From the NCBI GenBank assembly GCA_022791575.1, contig JAAVZI010000015.1:1-64000 (forward strand): a stretch of 64,000 nucleotides of DNA, read 5' to 3'. Position 1 is the first letter of the stretch. Each line of letters starts with the position of its first letter. This document shows, one piece after another, positions 7,797 to 17,100 of the stretch. The translations under genes and the position numbers were made by a program. This stretch comes from Lachnospiraceae bacterium (GTDB lineage: Bacteria > Bacillota > Clostridia > Lachnospirales > Lachnospiraceae). The notes below the pieces were generated by a model. The model was given only the letters and a program-made list of their open reading frames with translations, did not search any database and was not told the origin of the DNA.

Positions 7797-8563
7797 GACA
7801 GCTCCACCTCCTCAGCCAGAAAAACCGGTCCTTCCTTACAGACACGCTTATTCTTCACATTGGTATGTTCGTCCGTATCTTTCGACTTACAGATACAGCC
7901 CAGACAGGCACCGATTCCACAGGCCATCCGCTCTTCCATGGAAATCCAGGCTTCTATTCCCTGCTCTTTGGCATATTCCTTTACTGCCTTTAGCATGGGC
8001 AGAGGCCCGCAGGCATAAATGATCTCTGCCTCTAACTGCTTTGTTCGAATAATATCAAGCACATTTCCATGAACCCCGCTGCTGCCGTCCTCTGTTGCTA
8101 CATAGACCTGTCCATATTTTTTTAACTCTTCGGTTAAAAATGTCTCATCCCGGTATCCAAGCAAAATCTGTTTCTCGCACTGCAGTTCCTTGGCCAGATA
8201 AAGCATGGGCGGAATACCAACACCTCCACCAATCAAAAAAGCTTTTTTCTCTTTCAATGGAAATCCATTGCCCAAAGGCCCAAGAATCTCAAGCTTGCGT
8301 CCTGTATGATAGCCTGAAAATTCCTTGGTTCCCTTTCCCACCACACGGTAGACCACACGTAACGCCCGCTCTCTGTGATCTACCTCACAGATGCTGACAG
8401 GACGAGGCAAAAGTCTGCTTCCGTCTCTGGAATAAATATTAATAAATTGTCCCGGCACCGTATAGTCAGTCATCTGCCCGGTCTTCAGCCACAAGCTGTA
8501 GACATCCTTGGCAATCTCCTCCTGCCGGATAATAAAAGAAGTTTCTCTGAATTTCTCTATCAT
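7793..8563 (-). CDS. pyrK: Dihydroorotate dehydrogenase electron transfer subunit
   Basis: A 256-residue ferredoxin-reductase-like subunit that passes electrons from PyrD's FMN to NAD+. It has an FAD-binding region with R-P-x-S-I (LLPRPVSIC near 52-60), the nucleotide loop IGGGVGIPPMLYLAKEL, and the C-terminal [2Fe-2S] motif C-G-I-G-A-C-x-x-C with a fourth Cys about 20 residues later. It overlaps pyrD by 4 bases and lies 1 base after pyrF. Confidence 0.96.
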   Translation of the reverse strand: MIEKFRETSFIIRQEEIAKDVYSLWLKTGQMTDYTVPGQFINIYSRDGSRLLPRPVSICEVDHRERALRVVYRVVGKGTKEFSGYHTGRKLEILGPLGNGFPLKEKKAFLIGGGVGIPPMLYLAKELQCEKQILLGYRDETFLTEELKKYGQVYVATEDGSSGVHGNVLDIIRTKQLEAEIIYACGPLPMLKAVKEYAKEQGIEAWISMEERMACGIGACLGCICKSKDTDEHTNVKNKRVCKEGPVFLAEEVELS

Positions 8564-8564
8564 A

Positions 8565-9497
8565 TTACCCCCGTTCCGCCTGTAATGCCTGGCTGATATC
8601 TTCGATCATATCCAATACAGCCTGTCTGGATGCATCGGCAAATGCTTCCTCACCAAACGCTGCATATTTCTCCTGCTTATAGGCAGCAATAATTCCTCTG
8701 GAAGAGTTAATAATCGCGCCCAAGCCATCTTCATTAAAGTAATGCACAAGATCTGCACCTTTCCCTCCCTGAGCACCATAACCCGGCACCAGAATAAAGC
8801 TCTTCGGCATTACCTTACGAAGAACCTTGCCCATCTCTGGATAGGTAGCTCCAACAACTGCTCCAATATAGCTGTAATTCCTGCCCATATGTGCTTCGCC
8901 CCATTGGACAACCTTCTGTGCGACATGTTCATACAACGGCCTGCCGTCAATCAAGCGGTCCTGAAACTCCCCGCTGGAGGGATTAGAAGTCTTAACCAGT
9001 ATAAACAGCCCTTTCTTCTCTTCTTTACATACATCAATAAACGGTTTGATGCCATCTGTTCCCAGATAAGGATTGACTGTGGCAAAATCCTCATTAAATA
9101 CCGGATACTTCTTACTGCCGACCGTTACCTTTCCCAAGTGTGCCGTGGCATAAGCCGCCGATGTAGAACCAATATCACCGCGCTTAACATCACCAATCAC
9201 TACCAGATCCTTCTCCCGGCAGTAATCTACTGTTTTCTGATATGCCTTTAACCCTTCCACGCCAAATTGTTCATACATGGCAATCTGAGGTTTTACTGCG
9301 GGTATGAGCTCATATACCGCATCTACAATCGCCTTATTATATTGCCAGACCGCTTCTGCAGCGCCCTCCAGAGTTTCTCCCAATTCTTCGAACGCACGTT
9401 CTTTTATAAAATCTGGAATATAATCCAGCATGGGATCTAATCCCACTACAATCGGTGCATTTGTCTTCTTTATTTTATCAATCAGTTTTTCAATCAT
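8565..9497 (-). CDS. pyrF: Orotidine 5'-phosphate decarboxylase, long (type 2) form
   Basis: A 310-residue decarboxylase that makes UMP from OMP. The catalytic D-x-K-x-x-D motif appears as GDVKRGDIGSTS near residues 95-106, and VVGATYPE and VPGYGAQGG are phosphate-binding loops. The chain is about 70 residues longer than the common PyrF and belongs to the long form frequent in Clostridia and Actinobacteria. Its start overlaps the end of pyrC by 8 bases, so it is coupled to it. Confidence 0.96.
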   Translation of the reverse strand: MIEKLIDKIKKTNAPIVVGLDPMLDYIPDFIKERAFEELGETLEGAAEAVWQYNKAIVDAVYELIPAVKPQIAMYEQFGVEGLKAYQKTVDYCREKDLVVIGDVKRGDIGSTSAAYATAHLGKVTVGSKKYPVFNEDFATVNPYLGTDGIKPFIDVCKEEKKGLFILVKTSNPSSGEFQDRLIDGRPLYEHVAQKVVQWGEAHMGRNYSYIGAVVGATYPEMGKVLRKVMPKSFILVPGYGAQGGKGADLVHYFNEDGLGAIINSSRGIIAAYKQEKYAAFGEEAFADASRQAVLDMIEDISQALQAERG

Positions 9498-10779
9498 TTT
9501 TCTTCTCCTGCCTGTATACTACTTTTCCGTCACAGATGGTTGCCATAACCATACCTTTTACCTTTCTTCCGTTAAATGGGGTATTGCGGCCCATAGACGC
9601 AAACTGAGAGGCATCTATTTCGTACTCTTGATTGGGGTCAAAGATTACCAGATCCGCAATTCTTCCTTCCTGCACCGTTCCCTTATCGCTATGGATAATC
9701 TGTGCAGGGTTATAGCTCATTTTCTCTGCCATTTGCATAATCGTAAGCCATCCCTGGTCTACCAGTTCGGTATAAGTCAATGCAGCAGCTGTCTCCAGCC
9801 CGACAATACCAAAGGCTGCCTTTTCAATCTTACAGTTCTTATCATCAAAATGATGCGGTGCATGATCCGTTGCAATCACATCAATAATACCATCCCGAAG
9901 CCCTTCTTTCAGAGCCTGCACATCTGCCTTGGAACGAAGCGGCGGGTTCATCTTATAATTAGAATCCTCACCTGGAATATCCTCGTCTGTTAAGGTAAAA
10001 TGATGCGGACAGACTTCTGCCGTCATACGGTCTTTGCGTTCTTTTACATATCTCATCAGCTGTACGGTAAATGCCGTAGAACAGTGGCAGAAATGCATCT
10101 GAACATCTATATCCCTAGCTAGAATAATATCGCGGCCCATAATAATTTCTTCCACTGCATTGCTAATTCCCTGTACGCCCAGTTCTTCCGCCTTTTTACC
10201 AGCATTGATCACTCCTCCATCTGCCAGGTTCTGATCCTCGCAGTGGGCAAACACCGGTATATTATGCGCTTTGGCCTCCTTCATGGCATCTACATAAACT
10301 TTGGTATTCATCACAGATTTGCCGTCTTCACTAATAGCTACAATTCCCATCTGTGCCATACCGGCAATATCTGATACTTCTTCTCCTGCCTGGCCTTTGG
10401 TCACAGCACCGATCTGGAGCACATGAATATCGGATACATCCTCTGCCGTATTATAAACATATTTCACGCGGTCTTTATTATCAATGACCGGCTTGGTATT
10501 GGGCATAGCACAGATCGTTGTAAATCCGCCGTGTGCGGCCGCACGGCTTCCAGTCTCTATGGTTTCTTTATATTCAAATCCCGGTTCCCTTAAATGAACA
10601 TGCAGATCTACAAATCCCGGCATAACATAACAGCCCTTTGCATCCAGAACCTCTTCTGCCTCTTCTGTTATTGCCGATGCAATTTTAACAATTTTATCTT
10701 TCTGAATCAAAACATCAGCTTTCTCTTCCTTTTTCGTTGTAGGATCTACAACAATTCCATTTTGAATTAATAAACTCAT
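9490..10779 (-). CDS. pyrC: Dihydroorotase
   Basis: A 429-residue class I metal-dependent amidohydrolase that cyclises carbamoyl-aspartate to dihydroorotate. It has DLHVHLREPG near residue 55 (the two metal-binding His), later His ligands in FAHCEDQ and CHCST, and DHAPHH near 300 with the metal-bridging Asp. The start is the ATG at 10779 (second of two in-frame ATGs three codons apart), because AAAGGA is nine bases from this one and directly abuts the first. First gene of the pyr operon; no aspartate carbamoyltransferase gene is in the window. Confidence 0.96.
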   Translation of the reverse strand: MSLLIQNGIVVDPTTKKEEKADVLIQKDKIVKIASAITEEAEEVLDAKGCYVMPGFVDLHVHLREPGFEYKETIETGSRAAAHGGFTTICAMPNTKPVIDNKDRVKYVYNTAEDVSDIHVLQIGAVTKGQAGEEVSDIAGMAQMGIVAISEDGKSVMNTKVYVDAMKEAKAHNIPVFAHCEDQNLADGGVINAGKKAEELGVQGISNAVEEIIMGRDIILARDIDVQMHFCHCSTAFTVQLMRYVKERKDRMTAEVCPHHFTLTDEDIPGEDSNYKMNPPLRSKADVQALKEGLRDGIIDVIATDHAPHHFDDKNCKIEKAAFGIVGLETAAALTYTELVDQGWLTIMQMAEKMSYNPAQIIHSDKGTVQEGRIADLVIFDPNQEYEIDASQFASMGRNTPFNGRKVKGMVMATICDGKVVYRQEKKND

Positions 10780-10826
10780 GGCATTCATCCTTTCTGCAAT
10801 TTCGCGATGTATTTTAATTATTCAAT

Positions 10827-10855
10827 ACTTTACCACAATTTCTCAAATGCCGCAA
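10827..10855 (-). promoter_or_regulatory. Promoter of the pyrCFKD operon
   Basis: On the minus strand, TTGCGG (10855-10850), 17-bp spacer, TAAAGT (10832-10827). The expected transcript start lies only about 40 bases from the pyrC ATG, which leaves no room for a PyrR-type attenuator. Confidence 0.6.
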
Positions 10856-10895
10856 CTGATTTTCATAAAATGACATGACAGAACAGATCCATCCA

Positions 10896-12140
10896 TCAGC
10901 AGAACTTTGCATAATCCTCTACCGGTACATAAGCCCGCACCAGAATTCCATCCTCCTGATACTCCTCATCCAACAGCTCTCCGCGTTTCCGGATCATTTG
11001 AATCAGTCCTGCCTGCTCATATGGCATTAAACGTTCAAAATACATCTTATTTTCCCGCAATATCTCTTCCAGAAGCTGAGCCAATTCCTCCAGCCCTGTT
11101 CCTGTTTTTGCTGAGATTCTAATCGTCTTGTCCGCCTTAAAATCCTTTAAAGATATTTCCCTCTCCAGCCGGTCTATCTTATTAAATAGTGTAATCACTG
11201 GTTTATCACCGGCATTCAGACGGTCCAGCGTCTCATATACCGTATACATCTGCTGTTCCATATGCGGATTCGTTACATCCACCACATGTAAAATATAATC
11301 CGCATAACGAGCCTCCTCCAGTGTCCCCTTAAATGCTTCGATCAGGTGATGAGGGAGCTTACGGATAAATCCTACGGTATCCGTCAGCAGAATCTTCTGC
11401 CCAGAAGGCAGCGTATAGGTTCTGGTTGTAGGGTCCAGCGTTGCAAACAGCATGTCTTCCTGCAAAACTCTGGCATCCGTCATATAGTTCAACAATGTAG
11501 ACTTTCCAGCATTTGTATATCCTACAATGGCAAAACTAGGAATGGACTCTCGCTTTCGCTTGCTTCTTGCCACTTCCCGATGTACCTTTACCTGTTTTAG
11601 TTCTTTATTGAGAATGGATATGCGTTCCTTAATCAGACGCCGGTCCATCTCCAGCTTTTTCTCACCGGGTCCTCTTGTGCCGATTCCGCCTCCGAGACGG
11701 GACATGGTTTTGCCTAGTCCAGCCAGCCTTGTCAGGCGGTATCGTAACTGAGCCAGCTCTACTTGAATCTTTCCTTCACTGGTCGCCGCCCTTCGGGCAA
11801 AGATATCCAATATCACCAATGTACGGTCCATAATTCTAATATCTAATTCCTGTTCCATATTGCGCAGCTGCGCAGGTGTCAGTTCATCATCGCATACAAT
11901 CCCGGAAGCGTTTGTTTCCCACAAAAGCTCCTTGATCTCTTCTAGTTTTCCCTTGCCGACATAAGTAGCAGGATGGATTTGCTCTCTGCTTTGTACCACT
12001 CTTCCTACCGCCTGTGCTCCGGCCGTCTTCACCAGTTCTTCCAGCTCGTCCATGGAACTTTCTATCTCTTGTTCCTCGCCAAGGCTGACACCAATTAATA
12101 GTACCGTTTCTATTTCCTGTTTAGTTTCAAATAATTCCAT
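10896..12140 (-). CDS. hflX: Ribosome-associated GTPase HflX
   Basis: A 414-residue translational GTPase that splits stalled or stressed 70S ribosomes. The N-terminal HflX domain (about 15-130) contains VGKGKLEEIKEL. A coiled region with R-L-G-G-G-I-G-T-R-G-P-G-E near 150-165 is the family signature. The G domain has GYTNAGKST near 207, DTVGF (G3) and NKID (G4), followed by a short C-terminal domain. It is 17 bases downstream of the TPR lipoprotein and last in the run 14032-10896. Confidence 0.95.
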   Translation of the reverse strand: MELFETKQEIETVLLIGVSLGEEQEIESSMDELEELVKTAGAQAVGRVVQSREQIHPATYVGKGKLEEIKELLWETNASGIVCDDELTPAQLRNMEQELDIRIMDRTLVILDIFARRAATSEGKIQVELAQLRYRLTRLAGLGKTMSRLGGGIGTRGPGEKKLEMDRRLIKERISILNKELKQVKVHREVARSKRKRESIPSFAIVGYTNAGKSTLLNYMTDARVLQEDMLFATLDPTTRTYTLPSGQKILLTDTVGFIRKLPHHLIEAFKGTLEEARYADYILHVVDVTNPHMEQQMYTVYETLDRLNAGDKPVITLFNKIDRLEREISLKDFKADKTIRISAKTGTGLEELAQLLEEILRENKMYFERLMPYEQAGLIQMIRKRGELLDEEYQEDGILVRAYVPVEDYAKFC

Positions 12141-12157
12141 ATATTCGTCTGCTCCTA

Positions 12158-13195
12158 TTAGCGGGTCTGCAGAAATTCATATTCTTTTTTCCCTTCTTCA
12201 TCCTCTGGATACTGTTCCACATAAGCCTGGGCTGCCGTTCTTGCACTGGCAAAATCACTGCTTCGTTCATAGATTACAATTTCCTCAAACATTAGATCCT
12301 TTGTTTCGGAATTACCGGCGCTTTCTTTCATATAATGATTCAACTCTAAAGCCGCCGCATAATCTCCCTTTTTCATCATGCATTCGGCAACAGTCCGGTA
12401 TTCCCCAAATGTCAATCCCTTTTTATCCTTATAGGAATTGTAATAGCTGACAGCCTGATCATATTCACCGCGCTGCTCATAGATCGCCCCCAGATAAAAC
12501 AAAGCCTGATATTCCTTCTTTCCGCATTTTTCCAGAATTTCCAGAGCCTTTGCTTCTTCTCCCAGTTTATAATATGCCCGGCCCTGAATATATAATTCCT
12601 CATCTGTTTCTGCTTTCTTCTTTACAATCTGCTCCAGATATGATGTTCCTGCGTCGCTTCCCTTGCTTTCATAGGCTTCATAAATTCCATATAAAAGCCT
12701 GGAATCTCCTTCTTTAGCCGCCCTGTCAAAATCCTTCTTTGCCTTTTCCTGCTCATCCATCTGCAAATATGCGCTTCCGCGGTAAAAATAAGCCCATAGT
12801 TCCTCTTCATCGAATTCTATAATATTAGAATAACAGGAAGCTGCTTCTTTATATTTTCCCAGACAGATCTGTACCTCTCCCAGATAATAAGAGAGGTCTT
12901 CCTCTGTTTTTCCTATCATTCCGTCACTCTCTTTCAGGGCCCGCAGAAACATATCCTCCGCTGCCTGATAATCTGCCATTTTTAAATTGGCAATCCCAGC
13001 GCCCCGATAAGCCTCCTGCAGATCCTCATCCTCCATAATTGCTTTATTGTAATCATCCAGCGCAAGACCGTATTCTGCCTTTTCCATATACTGTTCTGCC
13101 TTTTTCAAATATGGTTCCTCGCTGCCCTGACATCCTCCCAGCAGTAACAGTGCTGTCAAAACTGCCATAGTTCCTTTTATCCGCCTGCTGCGCAT
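12158..13195 (-). CDS. TPR-repeat lipoprotein
   Basis: A 345-residue lipoprotein. It has a basic N-terminus, a hydrophobic segment and the lipobox LLGGC (Cys22), so it is predicted to be anchored on the outer face of the membrane. The rest is built of about seven tetratricopeptide repeats (for example YGLALDDYNKAI, YKEAASCYSNII, YDQAVSYYNSY), a protein-binding scaffold. The partner is unknown. It lies between the EutP-like GTPase and hflX with gaps of 25 and 17 bases. Confidence 0.85.
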   Translation of the reverse strand: MRSRRIKGTMAVLTALLLLGGCQGSEEPYLKKAEQYMEKAEYGLALDDYNKAIMEDEDLQEAYRGAGIANLKMADYQAAEDMFLRALKESDGMIGKTEEDLSYYLGEVQICLGKYKEAASCYSNIIEFDEEELWAYFYRGSAYLQMDEQEKAKKDFDRAAKEGDSRLLYGIYEAYESKGSDAGTSYLEQIVKKKAETDEELYIQGRAYYKLGEEAKALEILEKCGKKEYQALFYLGAIYEQRGEYDQAVSYYNSYKDKKGLTFGEYRTVAECMMKKGDYAAALELNHYMKESAGNSETKDLMFEEIVIYERSSDFASARTAAQAYVEQYPEDEEGKKEYEFLQTR

Positions 13196-13220
13196 TGTTC
13201 CAACCTCACAATCTTTCTAT

Positions 13221-13652
13221 CTATTCATCTTTCGCCAGATAATCCAGAATCTGGTCAATTCCCTCGCCTGTATAAGAACTGACAAAAAATATCTCTTTAC
13301 AGCCTGCCAGCTCCAGCCACATCTTGGCTAGATCCGGCCTGGCGTCGATTTGGTCAATCTGTGTTACAATTCCTATCACCGGCCTGGTAGATGCTGCCGT
13401 AACACAGGGCGGAAACAGGCTGTATGTATCGGTGGCGCTGATTAAAAGCCCAACCACATCGGCCTCATAAGAGTACAAAGCCAATGCCCTTCCCAGGGTA
13501 TGGTTTTCAGCATACTCCCCAGGGGTATCAATCACCACTTGAAAATGATTCACATACTGAGTCTTATGATAATGCAGCTTTTCACCATTAAGAGCTTGGC
13601 GCAGAGTCGTCTTGCCGCATTCGCTGCGTCCCATTAATATAATCTTTCTCAT
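13221..13652 (-). CDS. EutP/PduV-like small GTPase
   Basis: A 143-residue P-loop protein. The Walker A motif GRSECGKTT is at about residues 8-16, DTPGEY is the G3 motif, and TQIDQID (G4-like, NKxD replaced by TQID) and VSSYTGEGID follow. This is the EutP/PduV family, GTPase-like proteins of ethanolamine or propanediol microcompartment operons whose exact job is uncertain. The start is the ATG at 13652, which overlaps the stop of the upstream shell-protein gene in ATGA. A further six codons upstream starting at TTG are possible but unlikely. Confidence 0.85.
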   Translation of the reverse strand: MRKIILMGRSECGKTTLRQALNGEKLHYHKTQYVNHFQVVIDTPGEYAENHTLGRALALYSYEADVVGLLISATDTYSLFPPCVTAASTRPVIGIVTQIDQIDARPDLAKMWLELAGCKEIFFVSSYTGEGIDQILDYLAKDE

Positions 13653-14032
13653 GTTCTTGTAATCCCACAAACAGTAAACCCGAGATTCTCCTTCGTATAC
13701 TTTAAAATTGCCTGGATCGCAGATTCTACCTCAGCAATTCTTCCTGTAATGATCAAAGTTCCGCTGAACCGGTCAATAAAGCCCAGCTCAATATTGGCCG
13801 TCTTAATTGCCAGATCTCCGGCAATAACTGACACTTCACTGGGGCACATGGTCAAGATTCCAATGGCTGCCCGCTGATAATCCACTCCCGGGTCCAAACC
13901 AAGCTTCCGATATACAACCGGGTCGGGACTTGCAATGACATGTGCCATGGTAATCTGCTTACCAGGCACCTGCTCCTGTATAATTCTTAGCTTTTCTCCA
14001 TTTTCCTGATTAACCAACTGATTAAAATCCAT
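13649..14032 (-). CDS. Bacterial microcompartment shell protein, EutS/PduU-like
   Basis: A 127-residue protein with one BMC fold of the circularly permuted EutS/PduU type: an N-terminal extension, then AAIGILTMCPSEVSVIAGDLAIKTA and the later GFIDRFSGTLIITG region. EutS-type hexamers normally sit in the shell of an ethanolamine or propanediol organelle. The start ATG at 14032 has AAAGGAG ten bases upstream; an in-frame TTG three codons earlier lies too close to it. It is paired with the EutP-like GTPase and has no other microcompartment gene in the window. Confidence 0.85.
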   Translation of the reverse strand: MDFNQLVNQENGEKLRIIQEQVPGKQITMAHVIASPDPVVYRKLGLDPGVDYQRAAIGILTMCPSEVSVIAGDLAIKTANIELGFIDRFSGTLIITGRIAEVESAIQAILKYTKENLGFTVCGITRT

Positions 14033-14102
14033 AGTATTCAAGCTCCTTTATCAAACATCTGTCCGCATAGTGACACGTTGGCCCGCAACTGCCTATACAA
14101 TA

Positions 14103-14131
14103 ACTATATCAAATTCGTTTTGGTTTTACAA
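14103..14131 (-). promoter_or_regulatory. Promoter of the EutS-like/EutP-like/TPR/hflX run
   Basis: On the minus strand, TTGTAA (14131-14126), 17-bp spacer, TATAGT (14108-14103), followed about 70 bases later by the EutS-like start. It lies just after the addA stop codon, so the shell-protein run can be transcribed separately from addBA. Confidence 0.6.
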
Positions 14132-14136
14132 TAGAT

Positions 14137-17100
14137 TTACAGGCTTTTTGTTGTTTCAACTATTATTTCCTTTTCCAAAAAGACAGAATATAACACCAAT
14201 TCCTTCACTCTTTTTCCGGTAATCTCCTGCAGAGCTCTTTGATAATATTCAAACTGGATACGGTAACGCTGGCTTAACATGGATTCCTGGCCTTCCTTTA
14301 TGTAATCCGTCTTATAATCCAGCAAAACCAGTTCCCCTTCCTCTTCAAAAAAAACATCAATAATACCCTGAACCATAATCAGTTCCTGACTATCCCAGTT
14401 GTCATTAATCTCACAGGCTGGCACGGCATATACAAAAGGCTGCTCTTTATAGAGCTTTCCTTCTGTCTGAGCTCTCCGCATTCTCCTGCCAATCTCCGAA
14501 CAGGCAAAACGCCAGATCTTTCTTGGACGGATAACTGCCCGCATCCGTTCTTCCAATATGCCATTTTCATAGAAATGCTCCAGCTGCTCTTCAACATGAG
14601 AAATGCTTTCGCACCTGTCTAAGTCCAGACATTCAAATACTTTATGATAAGCGGTTCCACGGTTGACCGCTGATACTTCTGCTCTTTCCTGTTGTAGAAA
14701 AGAAGGCTGAATCTTCACACTTTCCTGCAGTGGGTATAGTAGATGCCCTTCTTCCGGTTCCTCTCTTTGGGCACGCTTTAATTCCGATACGGTTACTTTG
14801 GCCGGAATGCTCATCTGCTCTTCATATTGATACTGATATTCCAACCTTTCCCGAAGTTTTTCCGGCAGCTCTTCCTGATTCCCAGACTTCTCCATATCCA
14901 TCTGCAGATTCATCCGTTCTTCCTGTACCAGTTCCTGAAGATCTTCTTCTATCAATTCTGATAACTGAATCTCTCGGATCAAAAAAGAAGCATGGGGAAA
15001 ATCTGACTGCACACGGGTAGACGGAGGGGTACTGATATAATTTCTGATTTCTTCCTCTGCATCCGGATGACCAGAAAGTGCTGCCAAAATCCACTCCATA
15101 TAGCTGCCTGCCATAGTCAGGCTGCCATAGTCCGGCGCAGATGAATAGCCGTCCCGGCAGGCCCTTTTAATACACTTTTCTATCTGATCAACACCACCGG
15201 TCAGAATCAGTTTCTCCCGCGCACGGGTCAGGGCGACATACAATACCCTGAGTTCTTCCCCTAAGCTCTCTAATTGATTCTGCAGTAAAATCACGGAACG
15301 CAGCAAGGTCTTATTCTTCTGCCTGGTTTCCAGCAGTACATGTTCCATACCCAGACCTAACGTATGGTGGATGACCAGCGGCTGCCGGGATTCCATCTTA
15401 TTGAACTTCCTTCCCAGGCCGGCTGCAATCACAATCGGAAACTCCAGACCCTTGCTCTTATGAATCGTCATAATCCGTACCGTATCATCATTCTCACTGA
15501 TAATGGAAGCTTCACCTGTATCAATCTTGTATTTTTCCAGCTGTTCCATATAACGGATAAACTGAAAGACCCCGGCATAGCTGGTTTCTTCGAATGCAGC
15601 AGCTTTCTCAACCAGCATTTCCATATTGGCTTTTTTCTGTCCTCCTCCAGGCATCACTCCAATATAATCCCCATAACCCGTAGCATCCAGAATATGGCAG
15701 ATAAATTTATGAATCGGCATATAGCACATTTCCATTCTAAATTGCTGTAATTGTGCAAAGAATTCAGACAATTTAATCCGCAGTGCCTCCTCTTCTCCTT
15801 CTTCCATATAGTGCTGAACACATTGATAAATTGAAACCTCTTCCTGTTCAATACGAATCTTCACCAATTCTTCATCGTCCAGACCCACAAACGGAGATTT
15901 CAGTACTGATAACAGTGGAATATCCTGCAGCGGATTATCTATGATGCGAAGATAATTGAGCATGGTAGTAATCTCTAATGTATCAAAATACCCTTCGCGG
16001 GAAAGCATATGCGCCGGAATCCCTTCTGCTGCCAATTCTTCCAGCAATATCGTATCAAAGCCGCCGGTACTTCGAAGCAGAATCGCAATATCCCGATATC
16101 TGGCCTTTCGGTAAGTTCCCTCTCTTTTATCCAGAACATCAAGTCCGGTTTCCTCATCCACCAGCGCTTTGATCCGGTGGGCAATCAGTTTGGATTCATA
16201 TTGAATCGAATCTATATCCAGGTCTTTATTCTTACGGTCAAACAGCAGCAGTTCCGTTGTATAATCTCCCTCATGAACCGGCGTTGCAAACTCCATTCCC
16301 TGATAAAGCGCACTGGCATGGTCATAATCAATCCCTCCCAGAGAGCGTTTCATAATCTTCTCAAATATATAGTTTGCACTATCTAACACCTCGCCGCGGC
16401 TGCGGAAATTCTTATGCAGATCAATTCTGCGGCACGGTCCTTCTTCCAGAGAATAGGTGTGGTATTTCTCCATAAACAACTCTGGCCTTGCCAGCCGGAA
16501 ACGATAGATACTCTGCTTAGCATCCCCGACCATAAACAGATTGTTCCCACCCAGAGGCTGTTTCGATATACTGGTCAGCAGATATTCTTGTACTAGATTG
16601 CTGTCCTGGTATTCATCAATTAATATTTCTTCAAAAAACTCCGCATACTCCTTGGCGGTCTCTGTTGGCTCCCCTTCCTCATTTCTCAAAATATGAAGCG
16701 CCTCATGCTCCAGGTCATTAAAATCCAATAGATTCTGCCGATGCTTTTCTTCCTGAAAACGCTCCTGAAAACGCAGCACTGCCTGAATCAGCATTTCAAT
16801 TACCGGCGCACAATGAGACAGATCCTCTAAGATTTGCTCTGCACTCTGCTGAAAATACACTTCCCTCATTTTTTCCAGAATTTCCTTGACCTCATCCCGC
16901 AGCCCCTTCACCTCTTCTCTTACTTCTGCATCCGGACAGCTCTTTTTCCCTTTGGGAAGTGCCGGGGATGTTAGATTCTCCAGCTGCTTCTGCCAGCTGC
17001 TGTAATCACACTCTGCCTTCATAGCCTGAATCCGGGAAGCATAATAGTCAAAGATCTGCTGATAGTTTTCCGCCTCTGCAAACCCCTCTAACAGCTTCCT

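Noticed and set aside
10780-10826. PyrR attenuator ahead of pyrC
   Set aside because: The leader after the visible promoter is only about 40 bases and contains no terminator hairpin.
13221-14032. A complete ethanolamine or propanediol microcompartment locus
   Set aside because: Only one shell gene and one GTPase-like gene are present; no enzymes, other shell proteins or transporters are adjacent.
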